Below are positions 18,897 through 28,262 of a stretch of 64,000 nucleotides of DNA, one piece after another. The stretch spans positions 124,001 to 188,000 of the forward strand of contig NZ_JACHJU010000006.1 in NCBI RefSeq assembly GCF_014203795.1. Reading direction: 5' to 3'. Numbering within the stretch: position 1 is the stretch's first letter; the number at the start of each line of letters is the position of its first letter. Below the pieces are notes generated by a model. It saw only the letters and a list, made by a program, of their open reading frames with translations. It searched no databases and was not told the origin of the DNA. This DNA comes from Streptosporangium album (GTDB lineage Bacteria > Actinomycetota > Actinomycetes > Streptosporangiales > Streptosporangiaceae). A program made the position numbers and the translations under genes.

Positions 18897-19711
18897 GAAC
18901 TCATCCTCTTCTCGATAAAGGCCGCGGAGGCGGCCTGGGGAAGTGCCCAGGAACGCAATGCGTCGAACTGGGCGGAAAGGGGGTCAACCCGGGCGGGGTC
19001 GGTCAGGAGCTGCGCGTTCTCCGCGTTCTCCATGTACACCACATCGGGCGCTCCTCTGAAGGAGAGGACCAACATGGGTCCGGCCAGCCCGGGGTAGGCC
19101 CCCACCTCGAACGGGATCACCTGAAGGGTGACCCGTGGCCGTGTCGCCGCCTCCAGGAGGTGCTCGAGCTGCGCGCGCATCACTCGGGCACCGCCGATGG
19201 GGCGGGCCAGCACGGCCTCGTCCAGCAGGACGAAGAGGATCGGCGGTTCGGGGCGGTCCAGCAGCCGTTGCCGCTGCATCCGCACCGTCACCATCTCCTC
19301 CACCTGCTCGACGGTGTCGAACGGCCGACCCAGCCGGGTCAGCGTCCGTGCGTAGTCCTCGGTCTGTAACAGCCCCGGCACCACCGCGAGTTGGTAGTTA
19401 CGGAGTGTGCGCGCCTCCCACTCCAGCTCGAACAGTGAGCGGACCCAGGTGGGCGAGGACTCCCGGCCGATCAGCGGCCAGAGCTTGATGAGCGCGCCGC
19501 CCGTCTCCAGCACCTCGTCGCATCGCTGCGCGAACTTCCTGGTCGGGGCCCGCATGGCGGTCTCCACCAGGCCCACCAGCGAGGTGGAGTAAGCCGTCCG
19601 CTTCGCGAGCTCCTGCTGGCTCCAGCCCATGGCCTCTCGCAGCCGGCGCAGCTCGGAACCCCAGTAAGCCATGACGCTGGCGCTGGGGTCCAGCTCGTTT
19701 GGGGCGGGCAT
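18887..19711 (-). CDS. XRE-family regulator with DUF5753 (Scr1-type)
   Basis: A 274-residue DNA-binding protein. The N-terminal HTH_31/XRE domain (about residues 15-75) contains LRRLREAMGWSQQELAKR, followed by the DUF5753 effector domain with its hallmarks: FELEWEARTLRNYQLAVVPG, LLQTEDYARTL, and VTLQVIPFEVGAYPGL. The ATG at 19711 is five bases from GGGAG; an earlier in-frame start would enter the promoter region. It overlaps the DUF397 gene. A small hypothetical gene lies divergently at 19886, a recurring arrangement. Expected to autoregulate; the ligand or partner is unknown. Confidence 0.93.
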   Translation of the reverse strand: MPAPNELDPSASVMAYWGSELRRLREAMGWSQQELAKRTAYSTSLVGLVETAMRAPTRKFAQRCDEVLETGGALIKLWPLIGRESSPTWVRSLFELEWEARTLRNYQLAVVPGLLQTEDYARTLTRLGRPFDTVEQVEEMVTVRMQRQRLLDRPEPPILFVLLDEAVLARPIGGARVMRAQLEHLLEAATRPRVTLQVIPFEVGAYPGLAGPMLVLSFRGAPDVVYMENAENAQLLTDPARVDPLSAQFDALRSWALPQAASAAFIEKRMSSWI

Positions 19712-19748
19712 GGGGGCTCCCGTCCTTTCGGGTCCTACATGTGCCGGG

Positions 19749-19759
19749 GTGGGTCCCAC
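19749..19759. promoter_or_regulatory. Short perfect palindrome upstream of the XRE gene
   Basis: GTGGGTCCCAC is a perfect 5+1+5 inverted repeat 38 bp upstream of the XRE start in the divergent gap. It may be the autoregulatory site; the match is short and G/C-rich, so chance occurrence is possible. Confidence 0.3.
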
Positions 19760-19885
19760 AGGGGAACCCAACCAAGATGCATGTGTCTCTTGGTAATCGA
19801 GCACCTACCGAAAGTAATCATCTCACGGCACCCTGTGAAGAGGAAACGACTCGAGGTTTTCCCTAACACCGAAAGGAGGTGGGCA

Positions 19886-20344
19886 GTGGCTGACCTCCGA
19901 GGTGTGCTCGCGGGAACGCCCGCCTTGCACGCCGCTTCCCTGCTCCGTGACGAGCTGGAACGGCACGGCGTGGAAGGCGACGTCCACGACGGCTACGGAC
20001 TGGCCCTGGTGTCGGTCTGGGCCGACCTGGTGGTCTGGACCGACGGCATGGTCTACCGCTGGTGGAACGGCTGCCTGGCACCGAGAACCAGGCAGCGGCT
20101 CTACGCCGTGTACGGCATGGACAACCCGGCCGCCGTCGGCCGCGCGGTGATGCTGCGCTACGCCGAGCTCAGGGAGAAGCACCCGCGCTCCGGGCTGATC
20201 GCCGAAGCACTCCTGTCATACCCGTACGGGCGCGAAGGGGGGCCGGCCGGCTTTCTCCGTCCGGCCATCGCGATCGCCGGACGTGACGATCGCGTACGCG
20301 TCCCCGCGGCGCCTCTGCCGCTGGAGGCCGTGCACGGTCGCTGA
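19886..20344 (+). CDS. Hypothetical actinobacterial protein
   Basis: A soluble protein of 152 residues I cannot assign. The GTG at 19886 is supported by a strong GGAGGTGGG just upstream; the open frame runs further back but without any site. The middle is aromatic (YGLALVSVWADLVVWTDG, YRWWNG) and the C-terminal 30 residues are low in complexity (VPAAPLPLEAVHGR). No signal peptide or membrane segment is visible. It is divergent from the XRE-DUF397 pair, and comparable small genes are frequently found beside such pairs, so it may be under XRE control. Confidence 0.65.
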   Translation: MADLRGVLAGTPALHAASLLRDELERHGVEGDVHDGYGLALVSVWADLVVWTDGMVYRWWNGCLAPRTRQRLYAVYGMDNPAAVGRAVMLRYAELREKHPRSGLIAEALLSYPYGREGGPAGFLRPAIAIAGRDDRVRVPAAPLPLEAVHGR

Positions 20345-20439
20345 CGGGTGGCCTGCCGGCCGGACAGGGGTCGACCGGCAGTCCGCCCGTCGGGCGACCA
20401 CCGCGACACGGCCGGCTTTCTCGCGGCGCCGTCGGCGGC

Positions 20440-21447
20440 ATGATGGACTACTCCGGTGAAGGCCGCTGGAACCCGCGGTCGCCGAAGGGGTCTCTCATCA
20501 TCGTGTCACCGCGGTTTCGAGGCGGGCTGACCGCAGCCATGGGCGCGACGGTCGCCCTCCTCCTGGTGGGTCACCGGCTGCTGCCGAACTGGCGGGGCAT
20601 GGGCAACACCTTCGACAGCGGTCTGCCGTGGCTGGGGCTGGCGATCCCAGTCCTGGCCCTGGTCGCCTTGGCCCGATGGTCGTGGCTCGCGCTGGCCGGA
20701 GTCGTGATGCCGGCCGTGATGTGGGCGATGATGTTCGGTCCCACGTTCGTCCGCGTCACCGGTGCCGGGCCGCGGGACCTGCGCGTGGTCCACCAGAACG
20801 TCAACTACGCCAACGGCGATCTGGCGGCGACCGCCCGGGCTCTGCGGGCCACGGACGCCGACATCCTCATGGCCGCGGAGGTCCCCGACGACCCGGTGCT
20901 GATGAACGGGACGGTCGATCCCGCCTTCGCCCGGGAGATCGATCCCGGCTACCCCTACCGCTTCCCTGACAATCCGGGTGTGGCGGTGTGGAGCAAGTAT
21001 CCCGTCGAGGGCCTGCCGCAGCCCGTGCCCGGGGTGGTGCGTTCACGGCACGCGATCATCCGCACGCCGCGGGGGCCGGTCAGCTTCTACGCGGTGCACC
21101 TGTCGTCCTTCCGCCCCGACCAGCCGTCCGTCATCGCGGGCCGCAACGCCGAGATGGAGGCCCTGGCCCGCGCGGTCCAGGGGGATCCCAGCCCCCAGAT
21201 CATCGTCGCCGGCGACCTGAACACCGCCACCACCGACCGGGAGCTGAGCCGTCTCACCCCGCTCCTGTCGTCCGTCGCTGACAGGGCCGGCACCGGCCTG
21301 CAGTTCACCTGGCCCGCCACCCTGCCGATCGTCCGCCTGGACCACGTGCTCACCCGTGGTTTCACGGCCCTCGACAGCCGGGTGCTGCCGATGTCGGGCA
21401 GCGACCACCGCGCGATCCTGGCCGACCTCAAGGTCTCCGGCCACTGA
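20440..21447 (+). CDS. Membrane-anchored endonuclease/exonuclease/phosphatase-family protein
   Basis: A 335-residue protein. About three N-terminal TM helices (AMGATVALLLVGH; LAIPVLALVALARWSW; LALAGVVMPAVMWAMMFG) precede an EEP-fold hydrolase domain (residues about 105-330) probably facing outside. The metal and catalytic motifs are present: HQNVNY, ADILMAAEV (metal glutamate), FYAVHLSSF, AGDLNTATTDRE (D-x-N), LDHVL and the terminal SDHRAI. Relatives cleave phosphodiester bonds in nucleic acids or sphingolipids. The start is uncertain: ATG at 20440 or 20443, or GTG at 20503, none with a good ribosome site. Confidence 0.87.
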   Translation: MMDYSGEGRWNPRSPKGSLIIVSPRFRGGLTAAMGATVALLLVGHRLLPNWRGMGNTFDSGLPWLGLAIPVLALVALARWSWLALAGVVMPAVMWAMMFGPTFVRVTGAGPRDLRVVHQNVNYANGDLAATARALRATDADILMAAEVPDDPVLMNGTVDPAFAREIDPGYPYRFPDNPGVAVWSKYPVEGLPQPVPGVVRSRHAIIRTPRGPVSFYAVHLSSFRPDQPSVIAGRNAEMEALARAVQGDPSPQIIVAGDLNTATTDRELSRLTPLLSSVADRAGTGLQFTWPATLPIVRLDHVLTRGFTALDSRVLPMSGSDHRAILADLKVSGH

Positions 21448-21537
21448 CCCACGCCACCGGGCGAGCCTGCCTGAGGGGATCCGAGGCGGAACGAGAACGG
21501 GTTCCCCGTGTTCCCGAGGCGATCTCGGCCGCCCGGG

Positions 21538-22179
21538 TCAGGGGCCGTCGAAGCGGATGGCGCACAGCAGGTCAGAGGCGGGCCGGTCCAGCACGGTGAC
21601 GCTCGCGGCAGGGGGAAGGGACCCGCCGCGGGCACGGTCGACCAGCACCCGCCAGCGTCGGCAGTGCCGGGCGAAACCGGCTCCGGTGACGACCCTGCCC
21701 CGGGAGAGCTGTCCCGCGCGGGCGACCTCCGGTTCGACGTCGAGCATGATCAGATGGACCTCGCTGCCGACCCGGCGGGCCAGCCAGGCGAAGCCGTACA
21801 GGATGTGCGGCCAGGTGCCCCGGGTGTGGGCCACGACGCCGTGCCCGCGCACCAGCGCCCGCGCGATCCGCGACACGTGGGTGGCGTGCACGATCGGGGT
21901 GCGGATCCGCGGCGGGATCGGGCCGAGGTAACGGGCCCACCAGTTGCGGGACTGCCGCGAGTCGATCACCCGCACCTCCCCGGTCCGGACCGGTTCCCTC
22001 TCGTCGCCGCGCAGCCCGTAGAGCCGGTCCAGCAGGGTGCTCTTGCCCGCGCCGGGAAGTCCCGCGAGCAGCACCAGCGATCCGGGGGGATAGGCCAGGT
22101 GCCCGCTTCCGTCCGCCCCGGGGGAGGGGACGTGCCCGATGGGAGCCCCGGAGGCGGGAGGCGGGGTGTCAGCGGACAT
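21538..22179 (-). CDS. P-loop kinase-like ATPase
   Basis: A 213-residue protein with a disordered Pro/Gly-rich N-terminus followed by a P-loop in LVLLAGLPGAGKSTLLDRL (GLPGAGKS) and a zeta-toxin/AAA_33-like kinase fold. Possible lid arginines occur in PIPPRIRTPIVHATHVSRIA, and HLIMLDVEPEVARAGQLSRG resembles the nucleotide-kinase second half. ATG 22179 follows GAGGAG by five bases. It stands alone. It could phosphorylate a small metabolite or nucleotide; there is no antitoxin next to it, so I do not call it a toxin. Confidence 0.82.
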   Translation of the reverse strand: MSADTPPPASGAPIGHVPSPGADGSGHLAYPPGSLVLLAGLPGAGKSTLLDRLYGLRGDEREPVRTGEVRVIDSRQSRNWWARYLGPIPPRIRTPIVHATHVSRIARALVRGHGVVAHTRGTWPHILYGFAWLARRVGSEVHLIMLDVEPEVARAGQLSRGRVVTGAGFARHCRRWRVLVDRARGGSLPPAASVTVLDRPASDLLCAIRFDGP

Positions 22180-22331
22180 GGGGACTCCTCGAATGCGCTC
22201 GGCCATTCGAGGTCTCCTTCACCCGCGTCTCGCGGGCGACCGCCCGGGGACGCCACAGGGCGTCCGTACTGACCGGGCCGGTCCTTGGGAAGTACTCCCC
22301 TCGTCATGACAGGGTAGGGGACTCCGGCCTG

Positions 22332-22945
22332 TCACTCCACCTCTCCGCCGGTTCGCCGCCCCGATGTGTCCCTGTAGTTATGGATCTGTCCTCTGGCGGC
22401 CACGGCCGCCGGGCGCCGCGTCGCCTCGGCCACCGGGTCCGCGTGCGCGGCCCGTGCCAGCCGTACGGCCCGGCCCAGATCCTCGGCCAGCGTGAGCGTC
22501 GCGGGCACCAGCCCCTCGCGGAGCTGGTCTCCCCGCAGCACGGTGTCGGCGCAGGAGACCTGGCAGCCCATCTCCACGCAGGCCGCGCGGGCGATCCTCT
22601 CCGACCACCGGTTGGAGACCGCGTCGACGACCAGGGTGTTGCCCTTGTCGTCGGCGAGGGCCATCGGGTCGCGCCGCCGGGCAGGTAGGCCAGGGGGATC
22701 TCCTCCACCTCGGCGATCCGCACGCTGCCGGTGCGGGCACCGGCCCGTTCGGCGCGGGAGACCGCCTCGTCGCGGGCCCCGTTGAGCATGGCCTCGCGGG
22801 CTCCGGAGAAGACCTGGTCCACCTCGCCGCCGACCTGCGCGATGGCGGCGCCGACGGCGTTGGCGACGGCGAAGTGGGCGGGACGGTGGACCTCGTCGAA
22901 GCCGGGCAGGCCGTCGGGGATCCCGCACAGGGGAAAGCCCATGAC
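22332..22945 (-). pseudogene. Fused remnants of a hydantoinase/oxoprolinase gene and a DUF917 gene
   Basis: Right part (22942 down to about 22676): DGLPGFDEVHRPAHFAVANA, then VGAAIAQVGGEVDQVFSGAR and VEEIPLAYLPGGATR, the C-terminus of a hydantoinase/oxoprolinase subunit. Left part, in another frame: PMALADDKGNTLVVDAVSNR, then ARAACVEMGCQVSCADTVLR, which matches the middle of DUF917 proteins. DUF917 genes normally follow hydantoinase genes, so an internal deletion of over 1 kb appears to have joined the two at about 22672. Neither has a start or a complete domain. It is the relic of an operon for ring-opening of hydantoin- or oxoproline-like compounds. Confidence 0.75.
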
Positions 22946-22968
22946 CGCCGGGTGGGGCGGTCATGGGC
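22937..22968. terminator. Long perfect stem-loop
   Basis: GCCCATGACCGCC (22937-22949) pairs perfectly with GGCGGTCATGGGC (22956-22968) around a six-base GGGTGG loop. Thirteen G/C-rich pairs make this one of the strongest hairpins in the window. It lies 177 bp past the end of eda and probably terminates the Entner-Doudoroff operon; no T-run follows. Confidence 0.65.
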
Positions 22969-23144
22969 CGGGTTCCATGAGTGTCACACCGGGTCACGGC
23001 GGCTCATGGCGCACGCGGGCCTGAAGGGAGGGACGGCCCGCCTGCGAGACTTCGAAGCCGGGACCCGCGGGAGCCCCGGAGCCGGGTCCGGGCGGGTCAC
23101 CCGCACGGTCACATGCTCAGGGCGGCCCGCTCGGCACCGTCCGG

Positions 23145-23756
23145 CTAGCGGAGCGTGGCGGCCTCGGCGGCCAGCTTCTCGATCCGCGCGTAGTCGCCGC
23201 CGGCCAGCGCGTCGGCCGGGGTGAGCCAGGTCCCGCCCACGCAGCCGACGTTCGGCAGCGCGAGGTAGTCGGGGGCCGTCGCGAGCCTGATCCCGCCCGT
23301 CGGGCAGAACCGGACGTCGGGCAGCGGGCCGCCGAGCGACTTCAGGTACGGCAGGCCCCCGGCGGCCTCGGCCGGGAAGAACTTCATCTCCGTCAGCCCG
23401 CGTTCGGCCAGGGCCATGACCTCCGACGCGGTCGCCACGCCGGGCAGGAACGGCACACCGCTCGCCTCCATGGCGTCCACCAGCTTCGGCGTGCCGCCCG
23501 GGCTGACCAGGAACCGGGCACCGGCCGCCACGGAGGCCGCCACGTCGGCCGGGGTGCGGATCGTCCCGGCGCCGATCACCGCGTCGGGCACCTCGGCGGC
23601 GATCCGCTCGATCGCCTTCAGCGCGTCAGCCGTACGGAGGGTCACCTCGATGACCGGCAGACCGCCCGCCACCAGGGCGCGCGCCAGGGGCACGGCGGTC
23701 TCCAGGTCGTCGATCACGACGACCGGCACGACCGGGGCGATGTCCAGCAGACTCAT
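23145..23756 (-). CDS. eda: 2-dehydro-3-deoxy-6-phosphogluconate (KDPG) aldolase
   Basis: Last enzyme of the Entner-Doudoroff pathway. It splits KDPG into pyruvate and glyceraldehyde-3-phosphate. At 203 residues it is a typical class I aldolase barrel: the catalytic glutamate in PVIEVTLRTADAL, AVIGAGTIRTPAD, FLVSPGGTPKL, the Schiff-base lysine in EMKFFPAEAAGG, and the phosphate-binding VRFCPTGGI. ATG at 23756 overlaps the glucokinase stop as ATGA, so it is translationally coupled as the fourth gene of zwf-edd-glk-eda. Confidence 0.96.
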   Translation of the reverse strand: MSLLDIAPVVPVVVIDDLETAVPLARALVAGGLPVIEVTLRTADALKAIERIAAEVPDAVIGAGTIRTPADVAASVAAGARFLVSPGGTPKLVDAMEASGVPFLPGVATASEVMALAERGLTEMKFFPAEAAGGLPYLKSLGGPLPDVRFCPTGGIRLATAPDYLALPNVGCVGGTWLTPADALAGGDYARIEKLAAEAATLR

Positions 23757-24709
23757 ACATACTCCATGTTCGACAGGCGCTGGTTCAACCAGGCCGCCGC
23801 GCCGACCAGCGCGGGCTGGGGAGCCACGATCAGCGTCGTGGCGATGGCGGAAAGATAGCCGTTCAGCGTGGGGGTGGCCTCGAACCGGCGGCGGAAGTCG
23901 CTGGAGGCGACCCGGTTCACGATACGGGGTAGCACGCCGCCGCCCAGGTAGACACCGCCCCGGGTGCCCAGGGTCAGCGCGACGTTCCCGGCGAAGGTGC
24001 CGAGCATCCCGCAGAAGACCTCGACGGTCTCCGCGCACAGCGAGTCGTCCATCCGGGCCACGATGTCGGAGGCGGACAGCCGCGGCGCGTCCACGCCCTG
24101 CACCAGTGCCAGACCCCGGTGCAGCCGGGCCAGTCCGGGCCCCGACAGCAGGTGCTCGGCCACCACGTGGTCCAGTCCGTCCGCGCGCAGCGCCTGGACG
24201 ATCGCGTGGTCGCGATCGTCCAGGACCGGCATGGTGACGTGCCCGCCCTCGCCGGGGACGGGCACCCAGCCCCGTCCCGCGGGCACCAGGCCGCCCACGC
24301 CGAGCCCCGTCCCCGGCCCCAGCACGGCCTTGACCCCGCGCGAGGGCTCGGGCCCGCCCAGGGAGGCCAGGTCACCGGCGCCCAGGTACGGCAGGGACGC
24401 CGCCAGAGCCTCGAAGTCGTTGAGCAGTTCGGCGTTGGGGATGCCCAGGTCGCGCATCGAACCCGACCACCCGGCGTTGGTGAGCCGGTAACGGTCGCCC
24501 TCGACCGGCCCCGCGATCGCGATGCAGGCCGCTCCCGGCTGAACTCCGCCCGCATGATCTGCGAGATAGGCGGCTACGGCTTCGGGGAGCCCATCGTGAT
24601 CCGCTCCGGCCAGTACGGCCACCGCCTCCGGCTGCCCGCCCGGCTCCGTGACGAGCCCGAACCGGGCGTTGGTGCCGCCGATGTCGGCGACCAGCCAGGG
24701 AAGGCTCAC
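23753..24709 (-). CDS. glk: Glucokinase
   Basis: ATP:glucose 6-phosphotransferase feeding the Entner-Doudoroff pathway. It has 318 residues with the ATP-binding [14 protein letters not shown] at the N-terminus, [32 protein letters not shown] (catalytic Asp in NDFEA) and [11 protein letters not shown]. This is the E. coli/proteobacterial Glk family rather than the ROK glucokinase usual in Streptomyces, which makes transfer of the operon possible. GTG at 24709 follows AAGGGAG by seven bases and overlaps the edd stop as GTGA. Confidence 0.94.
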   Translation of the reverse strand: MSLPWLVADIGGTNARFGLVTEPGGQPEAVAVLAGADHDGLPEAVAAYLADHAGGVQPGAACIAIAGPVEGDRYRLTNAGWSGSMRDLGIPNAELLNDFEALAASLPYLGAGDLASLGGPEPSRGVKAVLGPGTGLGVGGLVPAGRGWVPVPGEGGHVTMPVLDDRDHAIVQALRADGLDHVVAEHLLSGPGLARLHRGLALVQGVDAPRLSASDIVARMDDSLCAETVEVFCGMLGTFAGNVALTLGTRGGVYLGGGVLPRIVNRVASSDFRRRFEATPTLNGYLSAIATTLIVAPQPALVGAAAWLNQRLSNMEYV

Positions 24710-26586
24710 GCTCCGGCTCCCTTCACGGCGTCCGCGGCGACGCCCTCGGCGTGGCCGTTCAGGGCGAAGATTCCGGCGCCGCGTTCGGCGGGGCTCGCCG
24801 AACGGCGGAAGGCGGCGAACAGCTCGCGGCCGGTGCCCACCCACTGGGCGTCGGTGAGCGGCGCGCCCTGCGGCGTGCGGGCGGCCAGTTCCTCGGCCGG
24901 GACCAGCAGCTCCAGGGTGCCCGCGGTGGAGTCGAGACGGATCGGGTCGCCGTCGCAGACCAGCGCGATCGGACCGCCGTGGGCGGCCTCGGGCGACAGG
25001 TGGATGGCGGCCGGGACCTTGCCCGACGCGCCGGACATGCGGCCGTCGGTGACGATCGCCACCCGCTGCCCCCGGTCCAGCAGCACCGACAGCGGCGGGG
25101 TGAGCTTGTGCAGCTCGGGCATGCCGTTCGCGCTCGGCCCCTGGTAGCGGATGACCGCCACGAAGTCCTGCCCGTCCAGCTCGCCCGCCTCGAAGGCGCG
25201 GAGCAGCTCCAGCTGGTCGTCGAAGACCTTGGCGGGGGCCTCCACGACCAGGTGCTCGTCCTTGACGGCGGAGACCTTGCTGACCGCGCGGCCCAGGTTG
25301 CCGTCGAGCATGTGGATGCCGCCGTCGGGGGAGAACGCCTCACTCACCGGCCGGAGCACGTCGAGGTCGGTGCTGCCACCGGTGCGCTCCTGCCAGACCG
25401 GCTCGCCGTCCTTGAGCTCGACGGACGAGCGGTAGTGGTCCAGTCCCCGCCCGGCGATCGTCAGCACGTCACGGTGGAGCAGCCCCGCGTCCAGCAGGTT
25501 GCCGATGAGCACCTGCATGCCGCCCGCGGCGTGGAAGTGGTTCACGTCCGCCTGCCCGTTGGGGTACATGCGGGTGAGCAGCGGCACCACCTTCGACAGC
25601 GCCGCCAGGTCGTCCCAGAGCAGGTCGATGCCCGCCGCCGCGGCGATGGCGACGATGTGCATGGTGTGGTTGGTGGAGCCGCCGGTGGCCAGCAGCGCCA
25701 CGCAGGCGTTGACGATCGCCTTCTCGTCGACGACCCGGCCGACGGGGGTGTACTCCTCGCCGTGCGCGGTCAGCTCGACCGCCCGCTTGCCCGCGGCCCT
25801 GGTCAGGGCCTCGCGCAGCTCGGTGCGCGGGTTGACGAAGGTCGAACCCGGCAGGTGCAGGCCCATGACCTCGATCATGACCTGGTTGGAGTTGGCGGTG
25901 CCGTAGAAGGTGCAGGTGCCGGCGGAGTGGTAGGACTTCGACTCGGCGTCGATCAGCTCTCCCTTGCCGACCTTGCCCTCGGCGAACAGCTGCCGCGTGC
26001 GGGCCTTGACCTTGTTGGGCAGGCCGGAGGACATCGGCCCGGCCGGCACGAACACCGCCGGCAGGTGGCCGAAGTGCAGCGCGCCGATCAGCAGCCCCGG
26101 AACGATCTTGTCGCAGACGCCGAGCATGAGCGAGGCGTCGAACATGTCGTGAGAGAGGGCGATCGCGGTGGCCATCGCGATGACCTCGCGGCTGTAGAGC
26201 GACAGCTCCATCCCCGCGCGGCCCTGCGTGATGCCGTCGCACATCGCGGGCACGCCACCGGCGAACTGCGCGACTCCGCCCGCCTTGCGGACGGCCGCCT
26301 TGAGGATCGGCGGGTAGGTCTCGTACGGCTGGTGCGCCGACAGCATGTCGTTGTAGCTCGACACGATCGCCACGCCCGGCTTGACGTTGGCGCGCAGGTC
26401 CAGCTTGTCGGCCTCTCCGGCGGCCGCGAAGCCATGGGCCAGGTTGGCGCAGCCCAGGCTGGCCCGGGCCGGTCCACGCCGGCGGGCCGCCTCGGCCTCG
26501 GCGTCGAGCCGTGCCAGGTAGGCGGTGCGGCCGGCACGGCTGCGCTCGATCAGACGGTCGGTGATCTCCTGGATCACGGGGTTCAT
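24706..26586 (-). CDS. edd: Phosphogluconate dehydratase
   Basis: Dehydrates 6-phosphogluconate to KDPG, the defining step of the Entner-Doudoroff pathway. It has 626 residues of the IlvD/Edd family. Cluster-binding cysteines are visible in [20 protein letters not shown] and [16 protein letters not shown], and other family motifs are [31 protein letters not shown] and [17 protein letters not shown] [4Fe-4S] cluster is expected. The ATG at 26586 is five bases after GGAAGAGG; the longer frame reaches back into the zwf end. It sits 52 bp after zwf and overlaps glk. Confidence 0.96.
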   Translation of the reverse strand: MNPVIQEITDRLIERSRAGRTAYLARLDAEAEAARRRGPARASLGCANLAHGFAAAGEADKLDLRANVKPGVAIVSSYNDMLSAHQPYETYPPILKAAVRKAGGVAQFAGGVPAMCDGITQGRAGMELSLYSREVIAMATAIALSHDMFDASLMLGVCDKIVPGLLIGALHFGHLPAVFVPAGPMSSGLPNKVKARTRQLFAEGKVGKGELIDAESKSYHSAGTCTFYGTANSNQVMIEVMGLHLPGSTFVNPRTELREALTRAAGKRAVELTAHGEEYTPVGRVVDEKAIVNACVALLATGGSTNHTMHIVAIAAAAGIDLLWDDLAALSKVVPLLTRMYPNGQADVNHFHAAGGMQVLIGNLLDAGLLHRDVLTIAGRGLDHYRSSVELKDGEPVWQERTGGSTDLDVLRPVSEAFSPDGGIHMLDGNLGRAVSKVSAVKDEHLVVEAPAKVFDDQLELLRAFEAGELDGQDFVAVIRYQGPSANGMPELHKLTPPLSVLLDRGQRVAIVTDGRMSGASGKVPAAIHLSPEAAHGGPIALVCDGDPIRLDSTAGTLELLVPAEELAARTPQGAPLTDAQWVGTGRELFAAFRRSASPAERGAGIFALNGHAEGVAADAVKGAGA

Positions 26587-26638
26587 CAGGCCTCTTCCAA
26601 CGTTGTCGGGTCGGTCTGCTTCCGTTCGCTGCGGGCGG

Positions 26639-28117
26639 TCACTCATCCGAGCTGTCCTCATGCCAGAAACGGCCGCTGCGCAGGACGAGCTCGTGGGCTC
26701 CGGCCGGCCCCGGGGAGCCCGCCGGGTACGGCTCGGGCGGCGTGCCCCACGACTCCCACTCGCGCAGGATCGGGTCGATGAACCGCCAGGCGGCCTCCAC
26801 CTCGTCGCGCCGCATGAACAGGGTCGGGTTGCCGGTGAGGACGTCCATGAGCAGCCGCTCGTAGGCCTCGGGCACCCGGGTGGTGAAAGTCTCGGCGAAG
26901 CTCAGGCTGAGCGGGACCGGCTTGAGGGCCACCTCGCCCGCGCCCGGCTCCTTGGCCATGATGTCCAGCTTGATGCCCTCGCTGGGCTGCAGGCGCAGCA
27001 CCAGCCGGTTGGGCGCGCTGCCCGGGAAGATCGAGTGGGGCACCTCCTTGAACTGCACCATGATCTCCGAGCACCGGTACGGCATGCGCTTGCCGGTGCG
27101 CAGGTAGAACGGGACGCCCGCCCAGCGCCAGTTCTTCACCTCGGCGCGGATCGCGGCGAAGGTCTCCACCTGGCGGGACGCCTCGGTCGGGGCGGTGTTG
27201 TCGGGCTCGTCGAGGTAGCCGGGGACCCGCACGCCGCCGGACTCACCCGCGGTGTACTGGCCGCGGACGGTGAAACGCTCCACCTCGCCGCCGGTGATCG
27301 GCCGCAGCGACTCCAGGACCTTGACCTTCTCGTCACGGATGGACTCGCGGTCGTTGCGCGACGGCGGCTCCATCGCGACCAGGCAGAGCAGCTGGAGCAG
27401 GTGGTTCTGCACCATGTCGCGCAGCGCGCCCGCGTGGTCGTAGTAGCCGCGCCGGCCCGGTGTGCCCACGGTCTCGGAGGCGGTGATCTGGACGTGGTCG
27501 ATCCACAGGGAGTTCCAGATCGGCTCCAGGAACGCGTTGGCGAACCGCAGGACGAGCAGGTTCTGGACCGTCTCCTTGCCCAGGTAGTGGTCGATGCGGT
27601 AGATCTGCCGCTCGTCGAAGATGGCGCCGACCTCGTCGTTGATGCGCTGCGCGCTGGCCAGGTCGCGGCCGAGGGGCTTCTCCAGCACCACCCGCGAGGC
27701 GGGGGTCACCAGGCCGGCGCGGTGCAGCTCCCGGCAGAACGGCCCGAACGTCATGGGCGGGCTGGCCAGGTAGAACACCCGGTCACGCTGCTCGTGCCCG
27801 GCGAGCAGGCCGGTGATCTTCGACCAGCCTGCGGTGTCCTCGCCGCCGATGTCGACCGAGACGTGGTGCAGGCGGCCGAGGAAACGCTGCCAGATCTCGG
27901 CGTCGTCCACCGGTACGGAGGCCCGTACCTCGGCGTCCACCTTGCCGCGGAAGTCGGCGTCGTCGAGCCCGCCACGGGACATCGCGATGATCCGGGTCTC
28001 GGGGGAGAGCCGGCCGTCACGGTCACAGTGATAGAGCGCGGGAAGAAGCTTCCGCATGGAGAGGTCACCTGTGCCGCCGAAGACGATCAGGTCGGCGGAT
28101 TGCGGGTTCTCTGACAT
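26639..28117 (-). CDS. zwf: Glucose-6-phosphate 1-dehydrogenase
   Basis: Oxidises glucose-6-phosphate to 6-phosphogluconolactone with NAD(P)+. It has 492 residues. The dinucleotide motif is [20 protein letters not shown], the catalytic motif [21 protein letters not shown] is shown here in part ([12 protein letters not shown]), and the substrate lysine lies in LEKPLGRD. First gene of the minus-strand zwf-edd-glk-eda operon. 6-phosphogluconolactonase (pgl) is not in the operon, so it must be elsewhere or the lactone opens spontaneously. ATG at 28117 follows GGAG by eight bases. A consensus-like promoter lies 45-73 bp upstream, opposite a ROK regulator. Confidence 0.96.
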   Translation of the reverse strand: MSENPQSADLIVFGGTGDLSMRKLLPALYHCDRDGRLSPETRIIAMSRGGLDDADFRGKVDAEVRASVPVDDAEIWQRFLGRLHHVSVDIGGEDTAGWSKITGLLAGHEQRDRVFYLASPPMTFGPFCRELHRAGLVTPASRVVLEKPLGRDLASAQRINDEVGAIFDERQIYRIDHYLGKETVQNLLVLRFANAFLEPIWNSLWIDHVQITASETVGTPGRRGYYDHAGALRDMVQNHLLQLLCLVAMEPPSRNDRESIRDEKVKVLESLRPITGGEVERFTVRGQYTAGESGGVRVPGYLDEPDNTAPTEASRQVETFAAIRAEVKNWRWAGVPFYLRTGKRMPYRCSEIMVQFKEVPHSIFPGSAPNRLVLRLQPSEGIKLDIMAKEPGAGEVALKPVPLSLSFAETFTTRVPEAYERLLMDVLTGNPTLFMRRDEVEAAWRFIDPILREWESWGTPPEPYPAGSPGPAGAHELVLRSGRFWHEDSSDE

Positions 28118-28161
28118 GGGGAGGGCTCCGTGGTGATCTACCGAAATTGGGGATGGATCGG

Positions 28162-28190
28162 ACACTAGTCATATCTTGCGCTCTACACAA
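28162..28190 (-). promoter_or_regulatory. Promoter of the zwf operon
   Basis: On the minus strand TTGTGT (28185-28190) and TAGTGT (28162-28167) are 17 bp apart, matching the TTGACr/TAGrrT pattern of actinobacterial vegetative promoters. The start point would lie about 38 bp before the zwf ATG. Confidence 0.55.
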
Positions 28191-28214
28191 GCGGAGTTTT
28201 GTCATCTTAGATGA

Positions 28215-28231
28215 GAAAGCTCGAAGCTTTC
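28215..28231. promoter_or_regulatory. Candidate ROK operator between zwf and its regulator
   Basis: GAAAGCTCGAAGCTTTC is a perfect 7-3-7 inverted repeat set in AT-rich DNA, 32 bp before the ROK ATG and 25 bp upstream of the zwf -35 box. Its position suits control of both divergent genes. Confidence 0.55.
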
Positions 28232-28262
28232 ATTTCATAAGTAGGTGTGGTTCACTGGGCCG

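Noticed and set aside
21538-22179. Zeta-type toxin
   Set aside because: The P-loop kinase fold fits, but there is no epsilon antitoxin or plasmid context.
24751-28114. Plus-strand frames of over 500 codons opposite edd and zwf
   Set aside because: Same antisense GC artefact; edd and zwf are unmistakable.
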